Translations under genes and position numbers: made by a program | In this document: positions 32,659 through 43,880 of the stretch, piece by piece | Position numbering within the stretch: the stretch's first letter is position 1 | How the letters are laid out: every line of letters begins with the position of its first letter | Notes under the pieces: generated by a model | What the model saw: only the letters and a program-made list of their open reading frames with translations | Databases searched by the model: none | What the model was told of the DNA's origin: nothing | From: Ophiura sarsii | Lineage: Eukaryota; Echinodermata; Ophiuroidea; Amphilepidida; Ophiuridae | NCBI GenBank assembly: GCA_035610835.1 | Contig: CM069459.1 | Coordinates: 54,157,316 to 54,221,315, forward strand | Direction: 5' to 3' | DNA length: 64,000 bases

Positions 32659-33001
32659 CCCATGTGCACATACTGTATCCAGGTTATTCGGTAGGCCTGC
32701 GTTCTGAGCGTTTAGTGGGTTCTAGTTCTATAGTCGGTTATTTAGTTTTATCATATTTATGGTCGGCAGATCACTTGTACCATTCCATGATTGTATTTGA
32801 GCACTATGTGTGCCAACCCCGTTTTTTCGGGCCAATTTACATTAAATACATTAGTCCTCCAATAGGCATGTAGGGCTTAAACGTATGTAATCCCTTTGTC
32901 ATGTTTGTTGTGTTCTAAATAAGGCCTGACCATAATATACCACACGCTCCGTTTATCCAGATACCATTATGTGCCCTTACTATATCCAGATTATCAAGTA
33001 A

Positions 33002-33151
33002 GGGAGCACATCAAAACTCGACCACCCGGCAACCGCCGGTTCCGTGGGGTTCCCTGCGGTTGCAGCCGGTTTCTATTGTTCTAAACAATGATATGCGGTC
33101 CAACCGGGCGGAACCGGCGGTTGCCGCGCGGTCGAGTTTTGATGTGCTCCC
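33002..33151. mobile_element. PIF/Harbinger-like palindromic MITE, copy 2
   Basis: GGGAGCACATCAAAACTCG at the left and its inverse at the right are flanked by an exact TAA duplication (32999-33001 and 33152-33154). The element is inverted relative to the copy at 8774-8929 and nearly self-complementary over its length. Confidence 0.85.
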
Positions 33152-33398
33152 TAAGGGAAGTGCGCTTGCAGTGGCTTAGGCCTATTAGGGTATGATGGGG
33201 CAATACCGCACGTTCCGTTTATCCAGATACCCCATGTGGCGAGTGCGGGGGTGCTTAGGCCTATAGGGTATGATGAGACAATCCCGTAATTTCCGTGCAA
33301 TATATATTTAAGCCTCACGGCGTATAAGCCGCACGCGCAGCACCTTATTATTAAATTCATAAAGTAAGATTCAGACCTCATCATAGTAGGCTATAAGC

Positions 33399-33496
33399 CG
33401 CACCGCACCGCACCGCACCGCACCGCACCGCACCGCACCGCACCGCACCGCACCGCACCGCACCGCACCGCACCGCACCGCACCGCACCGCACCGC
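33399..33496. repeat. (CACCG)n pentanucleotide microsatellite
   Basis: About 19 perfect copies, flanked by CTATAAGCCG on the left and CTGTATAAGTCGCAC on the right. Apparent Cys/Gly/Ala/Val-rich minus-strand frames are shadows. Confidence 0.95.
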
Positions 33497-33975
33497 TGTA
33501 TAAGTCGCACGAAGACAATGAAATGGGTGTGAGGGGGGGGGTGCCGACCTTGATCCACCAGCCCAAAGCTTCATGACCAGCCATGCCTTGCGCGGCGGTA
33601 TCGGCCAAATTTACACATAACTAATTTTAGGTGATAACTGCTCAATTAATCATTATGTATATAACATGTTTCAGTCAAAACTCCTTCATCAAATGTGGTG
33701 ACTTGCAAGGGTGACTTCATCAAATGGGGTTACAAAACTGCATGAGTAATTCCATCAAATGTATTTTCCTTCAGCCACTTTATGTCACTTTAATTAATTA
33801 ATACATGTTATCCTGGATACGGTTTGCACCTTGCTCCCCGTTTCTTTATTTAAATTAAGGTCTTATATACCTTGGCTTTATTTTTTGTGTGTGTCTTGCT
33901 CCCGTTATCTTGTATGTACGGTATGCACAGCGGAGCAACGGACTACCTGCTTTCATCCTGCCCCGTAAACAAATA

Positions 33976-35258
33976 CACTGCCGCCCATAAGTATTTCCCC
34001 CTCTGGAAGCTTGCAAGTTATCACTGTGTTGTCGACAAAGTATTAAACCATCAGACCCAATTACCATTTCATTGTGTTCATTGTACATTTTATACCAATA
34101 AATTCATGTTTCTTATTCAGATTCATGATTTAAAAGCATTATAATTCATGATACTATCGAGCAAGTCAAAATTCGAATGTAAAATCGCCGTAGTATATCA
34201 CCTCATGAATATCAATTAGCTCATTATCGGCAGTGTAACGCTATGGGAATTTTCAACTGAGATCGACTGGTGATGGAAAACTTCATGTGCAGAAATTTGT
34301 AAATGATAATTGGTATGCGCAGTTTATTGGAATACCTTCAGAAGGAACCATTCCAGCTTATTTATTATTTTTTTGTAACGACGGTTTATATTTTTGGCAG
34401 ATATTCATCTTTGTTTAAGGAACATCTAAATTATTTTCAATACAATCGGGCTGAAATAACATGGAGAACCAGCAAAATTCCAAAGTGTGCATGCACGTAG
34501 TTCATTGACCTATTTTATTCAGTGACCTAACAAACCACGTTATCAATAGAATGATTCAAAGAGGTAGAGTTTCCCACTATTCATCGTCACAAAGGACCGC
34601 TCAATAAACAACATACCAAGACATAATAAATCCTTTTTCTACTATGCCACCTCTCTTCTCAATCCCAAACAATAGGGAGCTAGACTATCCTATTCAAATC
34701 AGATGAATAGGATACTTATTGTGTACATCCTCTAACAGTACTTATTTACAGTCAATGGGTCCCCGGTGCTTTTTTAACTTGCCGAATTTGCGTTATTACA
34801 GCCCGATATGATTTGGTTTAAAAAAGATGAATTTCTGCCAAAAACATAGTTCGACGTCAGAAAAATAACTTGTTTTAGCTGGAATGGTTCATTTTGAAGG
34901 TATTCCAATAAACTGCGCATGCCAATTATCATTTATAAATTTCTGCACATGAAGTTTTCCATCACCAGTTGATCTCAGTTGAAAATTCCCATAGCGTTAC
35001 ACTGCCGATAATGAGCTAATTGATATTCATGAGGTGATTTACTACGGCGATTTTACATTGGAATTTTGACTTGCTCGATAAAATCATGAATTATAATGCT
35101 TTTAAATCATGAATCTGAATAGGAAACATGAATTTATTGGTATAAAATGTACAATGAACACAATGAAATGGTAATTGGGACTGATGGTTTAATACTTTGT
35201 CGACAACACAGTGATAACTTGCAAGCTTCAGAGGGGGAAATACTTATGGGCGGCAGTG
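33976..35258. mobile_element. Tc1/mariner-like foldback element with ~440-bp inverted arms
   Basis: The ends CACTGCCGCCCATAAGTATT and the exact inverse are each followed by TA (33974-33975 and 35259-35260), the classic mariner target. The arms (about 33976-34420 and 34812-35258) are inverted copies about 90% alike by eye, with a ~390-bp unique centre. CATAAGTATT near the tip is a common Tc1-type end motif. No transposase frame survives. Matching open frames on the two arms are mirror shadows. Confidence 0.85.
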
Positions 35259-35912
35259 TACAACGCCACAAACGCGTACACAATTTGTCTGCGTCATTAC
35301 GTGTGCGCCGTATTGCGTGCGCCATGTTAAACGCGAACGCGCAGCAACAACAACGGTTGGCATGGTACTGCCAGTTTCTTTATCGGTATCAAACGTCGCG
35401 TTCGCCTATATAACCAATGTGAAAGGTCACTTTAAGATCTGTGTAAGAGTTTTTGTTTACATTTAGAAAATTTCGTAAAATATTTGTATTTGTCGGACGT
35501 ATAGTCCCGTATAAATGCTTGTTACTCATGCGATCTTTAAGAATAACAAACGGCCGCACATACAGAAATGTAGCTATATCCCTGATGAAAATATTTTGGG
35601 TGAAGACCATATGTCATCACTCACTCCGAAAACCACAATTTTTGACCGAACAGTAGCTACCAGAGTAAAAGAAATTCAACATTTCGGATTATCATCTGTG
35701 ATCCTTTCTGCGCATGTCTGAAAACGGGGAAATACTGGCATTGAACTATCTAATTAGCTCGTGTATTAGAGGCGCAATTACCACGCTTTTTCAGTTGAAG
35801 AGGGACGCGAGTGTAAAATTATTATTGAACTATCTAATCAGGCGAGGGACCGAAAATTAGTATATAGATACCGTAAAGATAATAAAAAAAGTTATCCAGT
35901 CCCGTGCCCCGA
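35259..35912. other. Non-coding stretch, nothing recognised
   Basis: GC content is higher near 35260-35400 (CGCG words), but no gene or RNA feature is supported. Confidence 0.4.
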
Positions 35913-36072
35913 CATACTCGCCCCACTTTCGGGTGAAATTACCCGATGACTCATTGACACTTGGACCAATCAGAGGGCAGGATTCGAGTCAAATACACTC
36001 GCCCCACTTTCGGGAGAAATTACCTTATGACTCATTGACACTCGGACCAATCAGAGGGCAGGGTTCGGGTCA
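35913..36072. repeat. Two-copy tandem duplication of an ~82-bp unit
   Basis: ACTCGCCCCACTTTCGGG ... TCATTGACACT ... GGACCAATCAGAGGGCAGG occurs twice in succession. GACCAATCAGAGGGC resembles a CCAAT box, so the block may derive from promoter sequence. Confidence 0.85.
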
Positions 36073-36920
36073 GATGACCCGGAGTCTGACCTTTTCTCCA
36101 GATTTTTGTACCAGATTTCTCCCGTTGTTTTGCACCCGATTTCTCCCGATTTTTTGCACTGAAAACCTCCTCTAAACCTACATACTATACTACTACTCGC
36201 TAAATGTAAAAGAGTGAAATTCCACTCTAATGGAGTGAATATTCACTCTTCAAAGGAGTGTCTACAGTGATCACTCTAATAGAGTGAAAGTCACTCCTTG
36301 AAAGAGTGGAACCATTTTCACTCCAAAAAAGAGTGAATTTTGTTCACTCCAGGAACGAGTGAATTTTCACTCTTCGAAGAGTGCCTACAGTGATCACTCC
36401 ATTGAAGTGAAAAAGAGTGAATATATAAGGAGTGAATTTCACTTATTTAGAGTGAATTTCACTTATTTAGAGTGAACTTCACCCTCATTGAGAGTGAACA
36501 ATAATGGAACATTTTAATTACTTAATCACATTCACATGAATAACTTGCAATTCAATAGAAAATTTGAATAACAAACAAAGAGTCATTATCCAAACTATAT
36601 TTACCTTTTCTCGACCAAACAACTGCTGTCATTTGCCTATGTCACATTATCACTTCCTTTCGGTAAAGTATCTAAATCTGCTTTCTATGATGTTTTTTAT
36701 CGATGATGTTTTTACGCGTTTCATTAATATAATTTATATTTAATCATTATTTGGACTTTAAAATTATTGCAGAAACAATTGACATTGATATCATCATTAA
36801 TTGTCACTTCAATAATGTTTAAAATTAATAAAATAAAGAATATTTTGAGTTTTTGAATATTTTTCTATTTGATTGTGTTCCGGCTCTCAAATTATTTAAA
36901 TCTGGTAGAACTGATCACTC

Positions 36921-38080
36921 GCACAGAGTGAAAAGTCACTCGACACAGAGTGAAAATCACTCTTTTCGAATGACAATAATTTCACTCTGAACTCATCAAC
37001 CGCACAGAGTGAAAAGTCACTCGACACAGAGTGAAAATCACTCTTTTCGAGTGACAATAATTTCACTCTGAACTCATCAACCGCACAGAGTGAAAAGTCA
37101 CTCGACACATACATACATACACATACATAACATTTCTTATAAGGCGCAATATCCAAATACATGATCAATGCGCAACAAAACAAAATTATAGCAATGATTG
37201 AGAATATGAATATAACAAAAATTACCAATACAATCAATACAAATATGATTTTAAGAGTTTCTTAAAGATTGCAGTAGAACCGGCATCTCTAATATGGCGT
37301 GGAAGTGAGTTCCATAGTGACGGACCTGCAATGGAAAAGGCTCTTTCACCTATACGTTTCCTACTGGAAGGTATTGAGAGTAGAGTCCTGTCCATTGGAA
37401 TTGCAGATCTAGTCACCGGGCCGATTGAAGGGATTGAATTGTGAGAAAGTAAGTTACAAAGATATTTAGGACCACAGTCATTCAAACATTTGTACACGTA
37501 AAGACAAATTTTTAAACTTAATGCGTTTTGTGACTGGTAGCCAATGCAGATTCTGCATTAGAGGTAATGGACTGTCAAGTCTTGATGCCGAGAAGACGAG
37601 TTTTACGGCACGATGTTGGAGGGACTGAAGTCGATTAAGATCTTTTGAGTTTGAACCGTATAAAAGGGCATTGCCATAATCGAGACGGGAAAGGAAACGT
37701 GCACGAACTACAAGGTGCCGTGTGTCTTGGTCAAGATACTTGCATATACGGCGGATATTACGAAGCTGGTAGTTACCAGATGATATTAGACTGTTTATTT
37801 GTTTGCCCATTGTCATGTTTGAGTCGAAAATTATCCCTAAGTTTCTGATATTGCTCGTTGGTTCAATGACGCTCTCACCGATTGATAACTGAAGTTTGGG
37901 CAGCTTGTTTAGGCTTTGATACGTTCCTGCTATAAAGAATTCAGTGAAAATCACTCTTTTCGAGTGACAATAATTTCACTCTGAACTCATCAACCGCACA
38001 GAGTGAAAAGTCACTCGACACCGAGTAAAAAATCACTCTTTACGAGTAACAATAACTTCACTCTGAACAACGAGTGACAT
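36921..38080. repeat. 81-bp tandem repeat interrupted by a retroposon
   Basis: Units starting GCACAGAGTGAAAAGTCACT begin at 36921, 37002 and 37083, an exact 81-base period. The third unit is interrupted after CTCGACAC at 37108 and resumes at 37943 with AGTGAAAATCACTC, followed by one more diverged unit. Confidence 0.88.
37109..37942 (-). pseudogene. CR1/L2-type non-LTR retroposon, 5'-truncated, inserted in the 81-bp array
   Basis: The minus strand encodes the C-terminal part of an ORF2: LQLSIGESVIEPTSNIRNLG, MTMGKQINSLISSGNYQLR, RFLSRLDYGNALLYGS and NLHWLPVTKRIKFK. After a frameshift near 37490 come SIPSSRKRIGERAFSIAG and PSLWNSLPRHIRDAG. The 3' end reads GCGCCTTATAAGAAATG followed by an ATGT-type tail at 37109-37130. 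Endonuclease and RT core are missing. It differs in sequence and tail from the copy at 20.1 kb, so it belongs to another family. No target duplication is evident; two bases of the array appear lost. Confidence 0.85.
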
Positions 38081-38689
38081 TTTCACTCTTTTACATTAAG
38101 AGAGTAATTCATCGCGATTCGTCGCTTATAATATGCCTATGACATACACATAGGTGTAGGCTATACCCAGCTGATCGATATACGGACTGAGCAAAACTAA
38201 AATCCTGGGCAATCAGTTGAGTTTCAATATAAATGATATGGTCACTGTTTCAAACTACAGACATGACAGACAAGTGAGATTTGTACAATGGCCAGATTTA
38301 ATCAAATAATTCAGGCCATAAATATCGATATTGCCTACCTATGATTTGAAGGCGTCGATTGTGTGCAGTCCTCAAAGTGTTATCGCACTTTTCACTTTGT
38401 TACCAGGATACAAATATGATAGCTGAATCGTAAACATGAGATAATACAACTTTGAACAATACAAATACCTAGCTTTACTCTGAGATAAATGCAAATGCCT
38501 AACTATACACTTGAATTACAAAGCCAATGCCTAACTTTACACTGAGATCAATGCAAATGCCTCACTATACACTTGGATTACAATGCAAATGCCTAACTTT
38601 ACACTGAGATCAATGCAAATGCCTCACTATACACTGAGATCAATACAAATGTCTAAATGTGCACAGAGATCAATCAAACGTCTAACTAT

Positions 38690-39751
38690 GGTCATGTGTT
38701 TTAAGCTCGCCTCCTTTCGCGTTACACACGGATTTTGGCTTTCGCGACATGATTTTAACTTTACACATTTATATTTGCTTGTATACCCCCCTGAGGTAGT
38801 AAAAGTATACATTTTCTGAAGGGAAATTGCATGAGGAAACCAAATATGCCATTACAATTATAGTACCACCAAGAACTAAAATGGTATGATCGGAAATGTT
38901 CGGGAAAATATCAGAGCTTTTTAATTTTTAATTTTGAGATCCATATATTCTTTTTACCTACCCCTATCATTATTTACTTTACATATTTGAATTCCTCATG
39001 AAATTACCCATTAGGTGATATATAAAAGTTACTACGTCGGTATGGTAATTATACCGGCTAGTGAATATCTCCAATTTTTATTTTATATATTTTTAGAATT
39101 TTCAGAAATATTTGTTTAAGGATGAACCCTTCCCTGATATAAACTGCATTTACGAATTCCTCTAGTTACAAGCTTTCCAAAAATGTATACTTTTGCTGTC
39201 ATAGGTTGAAAACTTTTTCTGTTATAGTCATTTTTATAAAATCCGGTAAATTGAGGCTGATTATTCATGTTGACTGTGTAGCGAATAGGAAGAAAGCTGA
39301 TGATCATGGTCTTATCCATAATTAATTAGTTGTTACAAATAGTTGACAAGTCTGTTAAACCACATACTTAAAGATTACTAAATATCCTTTAAAATGGGAC
39401 CAGAATGGTGTTTGAAACATTATGGGATGACTAGTTATTGTAAAAAGAACAAAGATTATCGCCATTATTGGATTATCCCCATTGAGTTTGTACAGGCGGC
39501 ACCCCTTCCAGCGGCACCCCTTCCAGCACCACCCCTGGTCTCCAAACATCAAACAGCTGTATCTCCCCTTCTGTATTAGCTATACCAATGCCATTTCGCA
39601 GGCAGATAGCTTGTTATGAGGGCTTTAAAATGATACAAAATTTGTTGAGATAGCTTTTGTGGTTTTGAAAATATTTGAGGAAAATGACAGCATAAAACTA
39701 AAAAATGTAACGGCACCACCCTATTGGGAGGCGAGTTCATAACGCGTGACC
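38690..39751. mobile_element. 1.06-kb TIR element in unit A, 4-bp target duplication
   Basis: The left end starts GGTCATGTGTTTTAAGCTCG and the right end is its inverse with a few changes (GAGGCGAGTTCATAACGCGT, then GACC). CTAT flanks both sides (38686-38689 and 39752-39755). Unit B has the uninterrupted sequence CTAACTATACATTCGG at about 45625, an empty site with a single CTAT. No transposase frame. A related element is at 42103-43014. Confidence 0.85.
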
Positions 39752-40807
39752 CTATACATTCGGAATAATGCAAATGTCTAACTTTACACAGTGCGATACG
39801 ATTCCTAATTACTTTAAAATCATGGATTTAGAATGAATTTAGTGTGAAAAATAAACTGTTTATTTTCACTCTAAGTAGGCTGTGATGCTTTGTTCTATAA
39901 CTATAATATGTGCTTGCTAAACACCTCCTTTAACGAAAGGAATGCTGGTCAACAACCACAAGGTTGTTCTTTTTAGGCAGACAACAAAGATCATCCATAA
40001 AAAAAACATGATTCGAATGAAGCAGTTTGTTCTTACATACAGATGAGAAACATTAGCATATATTCTATACAAAGCAACGGGGGGGGGGGGTTATTTGGTT
40101 GGTGTGAGACTTTAATTGCCTACAGACTCTAGGTCAACAAAAGAGAAAAAGCGACACATAAATATAAATGATCCGTGCAATTGACATTAAACCACTCGGA
40201 CATTTCTGAGACATCCGAATGGTATGCTGGCAAAACGCAATGTGAGAGAAAACAGGACCCGGAGGAGAACAGCCAAAACATGGAAACGCTTGACTGCTGA
40301 ACAAAGGTGAAATTCACGGGCCAGTAAACACCAATCCTGATTGGCCTAGGAAAGGGTTACAAACAACACAATTGAGCACCTACACAAATCAATGCGCGTG
40401 GGCCTTATCACTGTAAGCAAATCAGAATAATTTAGATCCTCAAAATAGTTATTGAGTATACAGCTGGGTTTTGCCTCTATATTGTAATGTATATTTAAAA
40501 CAGCACACCCATGCTCACATTCATTTAATGCACATCAATCATAATCCTGAGAAAAGTACCAGAAAAAAAGCATTATACAAGAGATAGTTCGTCTTATAAT
40601 TTATTCATTTTTAATCATCATACCCATTTAAGCAAATTCTGTCGTTATTGTAATCCTTATGCTATAGTACATAACCTGATACGCATCATTACCTATTCTA
40701 TTGTACAGCGATCCAAAATTGATTTGTTACAATATCGGAGACAATTCTGATGTTCTTTTAACATCATTAATATACAGGGGAATCAGAAATATTGTGCACG
40801 GATTGAA

Positions 40808-41297
40808 GGGGTCACACCACTAAATAGAGCTCCATAGGGATATGTACAAAAACAATGATATAAAACTCTGTTTTAGACCACTAAATTGCGAAATTGGACC
40901 CTGTAGAGTGATTTTTTTCTTAAAGATTATCACATTTCCCCACCAAAAAGTGAAAAAAAATAATTAGGTTCACCTGCTCGATTTTCCAAAATATGCCCAT
41001 GAAATTGACTACCTCTCTGACGAGCTTGGAAATGTCGCCGTAATCGCCAATGTTTCCAGTAAAAAGCACAAATTTGAAAGATCTCTCAACATTTACCTAT
41101 ATGATATTCACAGTTTATAGTCAGGGTGGATGTAGGTGATGTCCCATTAATCATAATTTATCAAAAATCATAGGCATTTACGCAATTGTATTACTGTCAA
41201 GTCTTTTTAAATTGAGGATTTTGTGATGCATACTTTCCGATTCTAGCTTTAAACACCGACTTAAGGGTAGGGGATACCCCATTTAGTAGTGTAGTGC
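40808..41297. mobile_element. Possible MITE with CACACCACTAAAT-type ends
   Basis: GGGGTCACACCACTAAAT at the left is loosely inverse to ATTTAGTAGTGTAGTGCC at the right. The segment is absent from the matching position of unit B. The short imperfect ends make this tentative. Confidence 0.35.
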
Positions 41298-41578
41298 CAG
41301 GGTTGCACAAAGTTGTTTCTTCCCCAGGAGCAAGGTTTTGAGCTTAACATTTCCCCACCTACACTTACAGGTTTGATAACAATCAGATTACAATGTTAGC
41401 TATAGTGTTGTTTAGATAATGCCCCTAAAAAAATCCAAATGTCAAATTATTACTATGGTACTGGTATATATCTAAACAACACTATAGCTAACATTGTAAT
41501 CTGACCTGTAAGTGTAGGTGGGGAAACGTTAAGCTCAAAACCTTGCTCCTGGGGAAGAAACAACTTTGTGCAACCCTG
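41298..41578. mobile_element. 281-bp foldback MITE with ~130-bp arms
   Basis: The left arm starts CAGGGTTGCACAAAGTTG and reads through TGAGCTTAAC and ACACTTACAGG to TAGTGTTGTTTAGAT. The right arm is the near-perfect inverse. The loop is only about 50 bases. It is absent from unit B. Target duplication unclear. Confidence 0.8.
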
Positions 41579-42102
41579 TAACTACCGGGGGTTACCACGT
41601 AATTTTATTTAAGCTATGGGGAGAGGGACAAAGCGCAGGCCCATTTGGGTGGATTTTTTTGATCCCGGTCTGCTGGCACAGGGAGTTTATATACCAAAAT
41701 GTTCCCTGAAGTCTGTAGCATACAACCTATGAGGACATCCTTGAGAACGTGAATGTTAAAGTGCCATTTGACCTCGATTTAGGGTCAAAGTTCATACTGT
41801 GTTTCAATGGGACTTTGAAACCGTGCGTTTAATAACGTTTCGAAGACTTGCGGAGCGAAAACTTCATTAAATTAATAAACTCTATTATATTATTGCGTAC
41901 ACGTCACACTTGAGTGACCTCAAGCTTTGTTTCTATTTCTATAAGTGTAATTAGGGACTTTTGAATAGCTATGGGTTGCGTGAATTAGCAGTAATTTGGA
42001 TTTCATTTTCACATTAGGGGATGGAGTTGAAGATTTTTTCTCTTCAAATTGGGACAATCCTTTACCTTGCGACAGTCTGTTTGATATAGTTTATTACATT
42101 AT

Positions 42103-43014
42103 GGCCATGCGTTTTGAACTCACCACCCTTACCGTTGCATGTACAGATTTTTACATTTTACACCATCTGAGATCCGAATCGGCATATCGCAATAACTACT
42201 TGTTTCCAATAAAAAGTATATATTTTCTGAACGGTAATCTCACAAGGAATCCAAATATGCGATTGTAATTTAAATAGGATCTAATGGTAATATGTTGTGA
42301 TTAAGAACGTTCACAAAATATCGATTTTTTTTCTTCTTCTTGATATTTTGATTTAAACTCAATAATATGTTTATACCTATCCAAATCATAATTTTACTAT
42401 GCATATTAGTTCTTCATGCAATTACCCATCAGAACAAAATGGTTGTCAATGGTAACTTGTTGAAATATACTATATCGAGATGTAAATGAGCACAAACGTT
42501 TAAATTTCATATTTATAAGAAATTACAAGTATATTTTGGGGGGTATGCACCCTATCCTGATTTAAACGGCCTTTTATGAGTTCCCCTATTTGAGAGCTTT
42601 CCAAAAATGTATAATTCTGCTATCATCAGTTGAATACTTTTTTGTTGTTATAGTCATGTATGTAAAACCGATGATTTAGGGCAAGTTCACTGTGTAGCGA
42701 ATAGGGAAAAATCCAAGTACAATGCAATATATTCATGATTACACTTGTTACATAATAGTTGTCACGTTTGTTGAAACAGAATTTTATATAATATAAAATA
42801 ATCTATAAAATGAGAGCAAAATCATGTTTGTACCATACAGGGATGAGGAGTTATTGTAAATTGAACGTAGAATTGGGAACATTTTCTATATTCCCCATAA
42901 AGATTGTACACAGCGCCGCTCATATCATATCTCAGCCAAACAGTTGTTAAAAAAAAAAAAAAAAAATTGTTACAAAAAATGCAACGCCAAACGGTGAGTT
43001 CAAAACACATGGCC
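42103..43014. mobile_element. 0.91-kb TIR element, related to the one at 38690
   Basis: The ends GGCCATGCGTTTTGAACTCA and its inverse match the family ends at 38690-39751. Internal blocks also match, for example GAGCTTTCCAAAAATGTATA and ACTGTGTAGCGAATAGG. Unit B lacks the element at about 48345. Flanks TTAT/TTAA suggest a 4-bp target. Confidence 0.75.
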
Positions 43015-43439
43015 TTAAAAGCATTATTCCTACGATCTCGTTTAACCTAACAATTCTTAACCTATTTCATAATCTACTAAAAGAAGTGCTGATTGACTTT
43101 TATATAAGACCATATTATTTGGCTTTCATACAAAGATAAATTTTTTTCTCGACCATTGCGTCTTAATGTTTTTGTTGTTACATCAATTTGAGTCGAACCT
43201 GGTATTTTATATACGACATTGGTTTTTGTCATGGCTGTCGGCTGATGCCAGAGATGCCACATGGAATCAATGAAATTTCTGAAAACCTGAAAAGGCACGT
43301 GATTTTTGAACGAAAAATTCACATATAAGAACAGTGAAATTCGGATTAATTAGAAAGCCTGAACTAAAAAACAAGGGAAACACGCAAAAGACATCTGATC
43401 TGAGCTGATAGAAAGTGCACTTCATTAAAATACATTCAT

Positions 43440-43880
43440 ACACTCTTAATAGTGTTGAACCAATCAGAAAGCAAGAAACTAAAATACGCGGAGTGCATTG
43501 AAAGTGTCTAATGCACTCCGCGTGCGCGCCGTTCAATGTACGCAAGACGCGCGTTGTTTTGATTCGTTGTTCAGTTATCGTGTGTTCGCCGATTTTCACT
43601 GCGGGTGTTAGCAAACTTGTTAACATATTTTTATTCGTTATTACATAGATCAAAATTATGTTCAAATAGTGAATTTTGATTAGTATAGTGTCGTGTATGA
43701 ATTAGATCAATACATGCGTATGGTTTGTTTCTCGAAAAATTAGACAAATCAATAGAGTTGCGCAAATGTTGATATGCTCACAATAGCACTCCCCCTACGG
43801 GGTCGTGCCATTATTCACACATCAACATCAGCGCGCGTGCATTGATTTGTCTAATTTCTCTCGAAACAACACATACGCAT
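43440..43880. repeat. Dispersed repeat, inverse of 11085-11475
   Basis: Shared words in inverse orientation include GTTAACA with TTTTATTCGTTAT, GTGTCGTGTATGAAT, and the foldback TTAGACAAATCAATAG / GTGCATTGATTTGTCTAA around 43740-43860. It is in unit A only; unit B lacks this stretch. Confidence 0.65.

Larger units (their letters stand above)
30810..33260. repeat. Highly diverged tandem array with core CCAGGTACCCCATGTG
   Basis: Variants of ATCCAGGTACCCCATGTG followed by CCCTTAATA recur at irregular 25-60 base spacing from about 30810 to 33260. Examples are near 30855, 30905, 31320, 31440, 31590, 31760, 31870, 31920, 32115, 32140, 32660, 32950 and 33225. The array is interrupted by several separately listed insertions and a C17 run at 31884. 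No coding capacity. This looks like an old satellite or minisatellite. Confidence 0.6.
36196..38105. repeat. Large GAGTG/CACTC palindromic repeat block
   Basis: The block opens CTAAATGTAAAAGAGTGAAA and closes with CACTCTTTTACATTAAGAG, inverse ends shared with the smaller element at 31001-31227. The left half (36210-36500) is packed with GAGTGAAA and TTCACTC words that can form many hairpins. The right half contains an 81-bp tandem unit. The middle (about 36500-36890) is AT-rich and unique. Confidence 0.7.

Noticed and set aside
33371..33608. Cys/Gly/Ala/Val repeat frames on the minus strand
   Set aside because: Translation of the CACCG microsatellite.
35440..35720. Overlapping short frames on both strands around 35.4-35.7 kb considered as a gene
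   Set aside because: No domain, no splice support and no consistent reading frame beyond about 65 residues.
36896..37237. 113-residue minus frame with SSDFSLCAVDEF repeats
   Set aside because: Translation of the 81-bp satellite.
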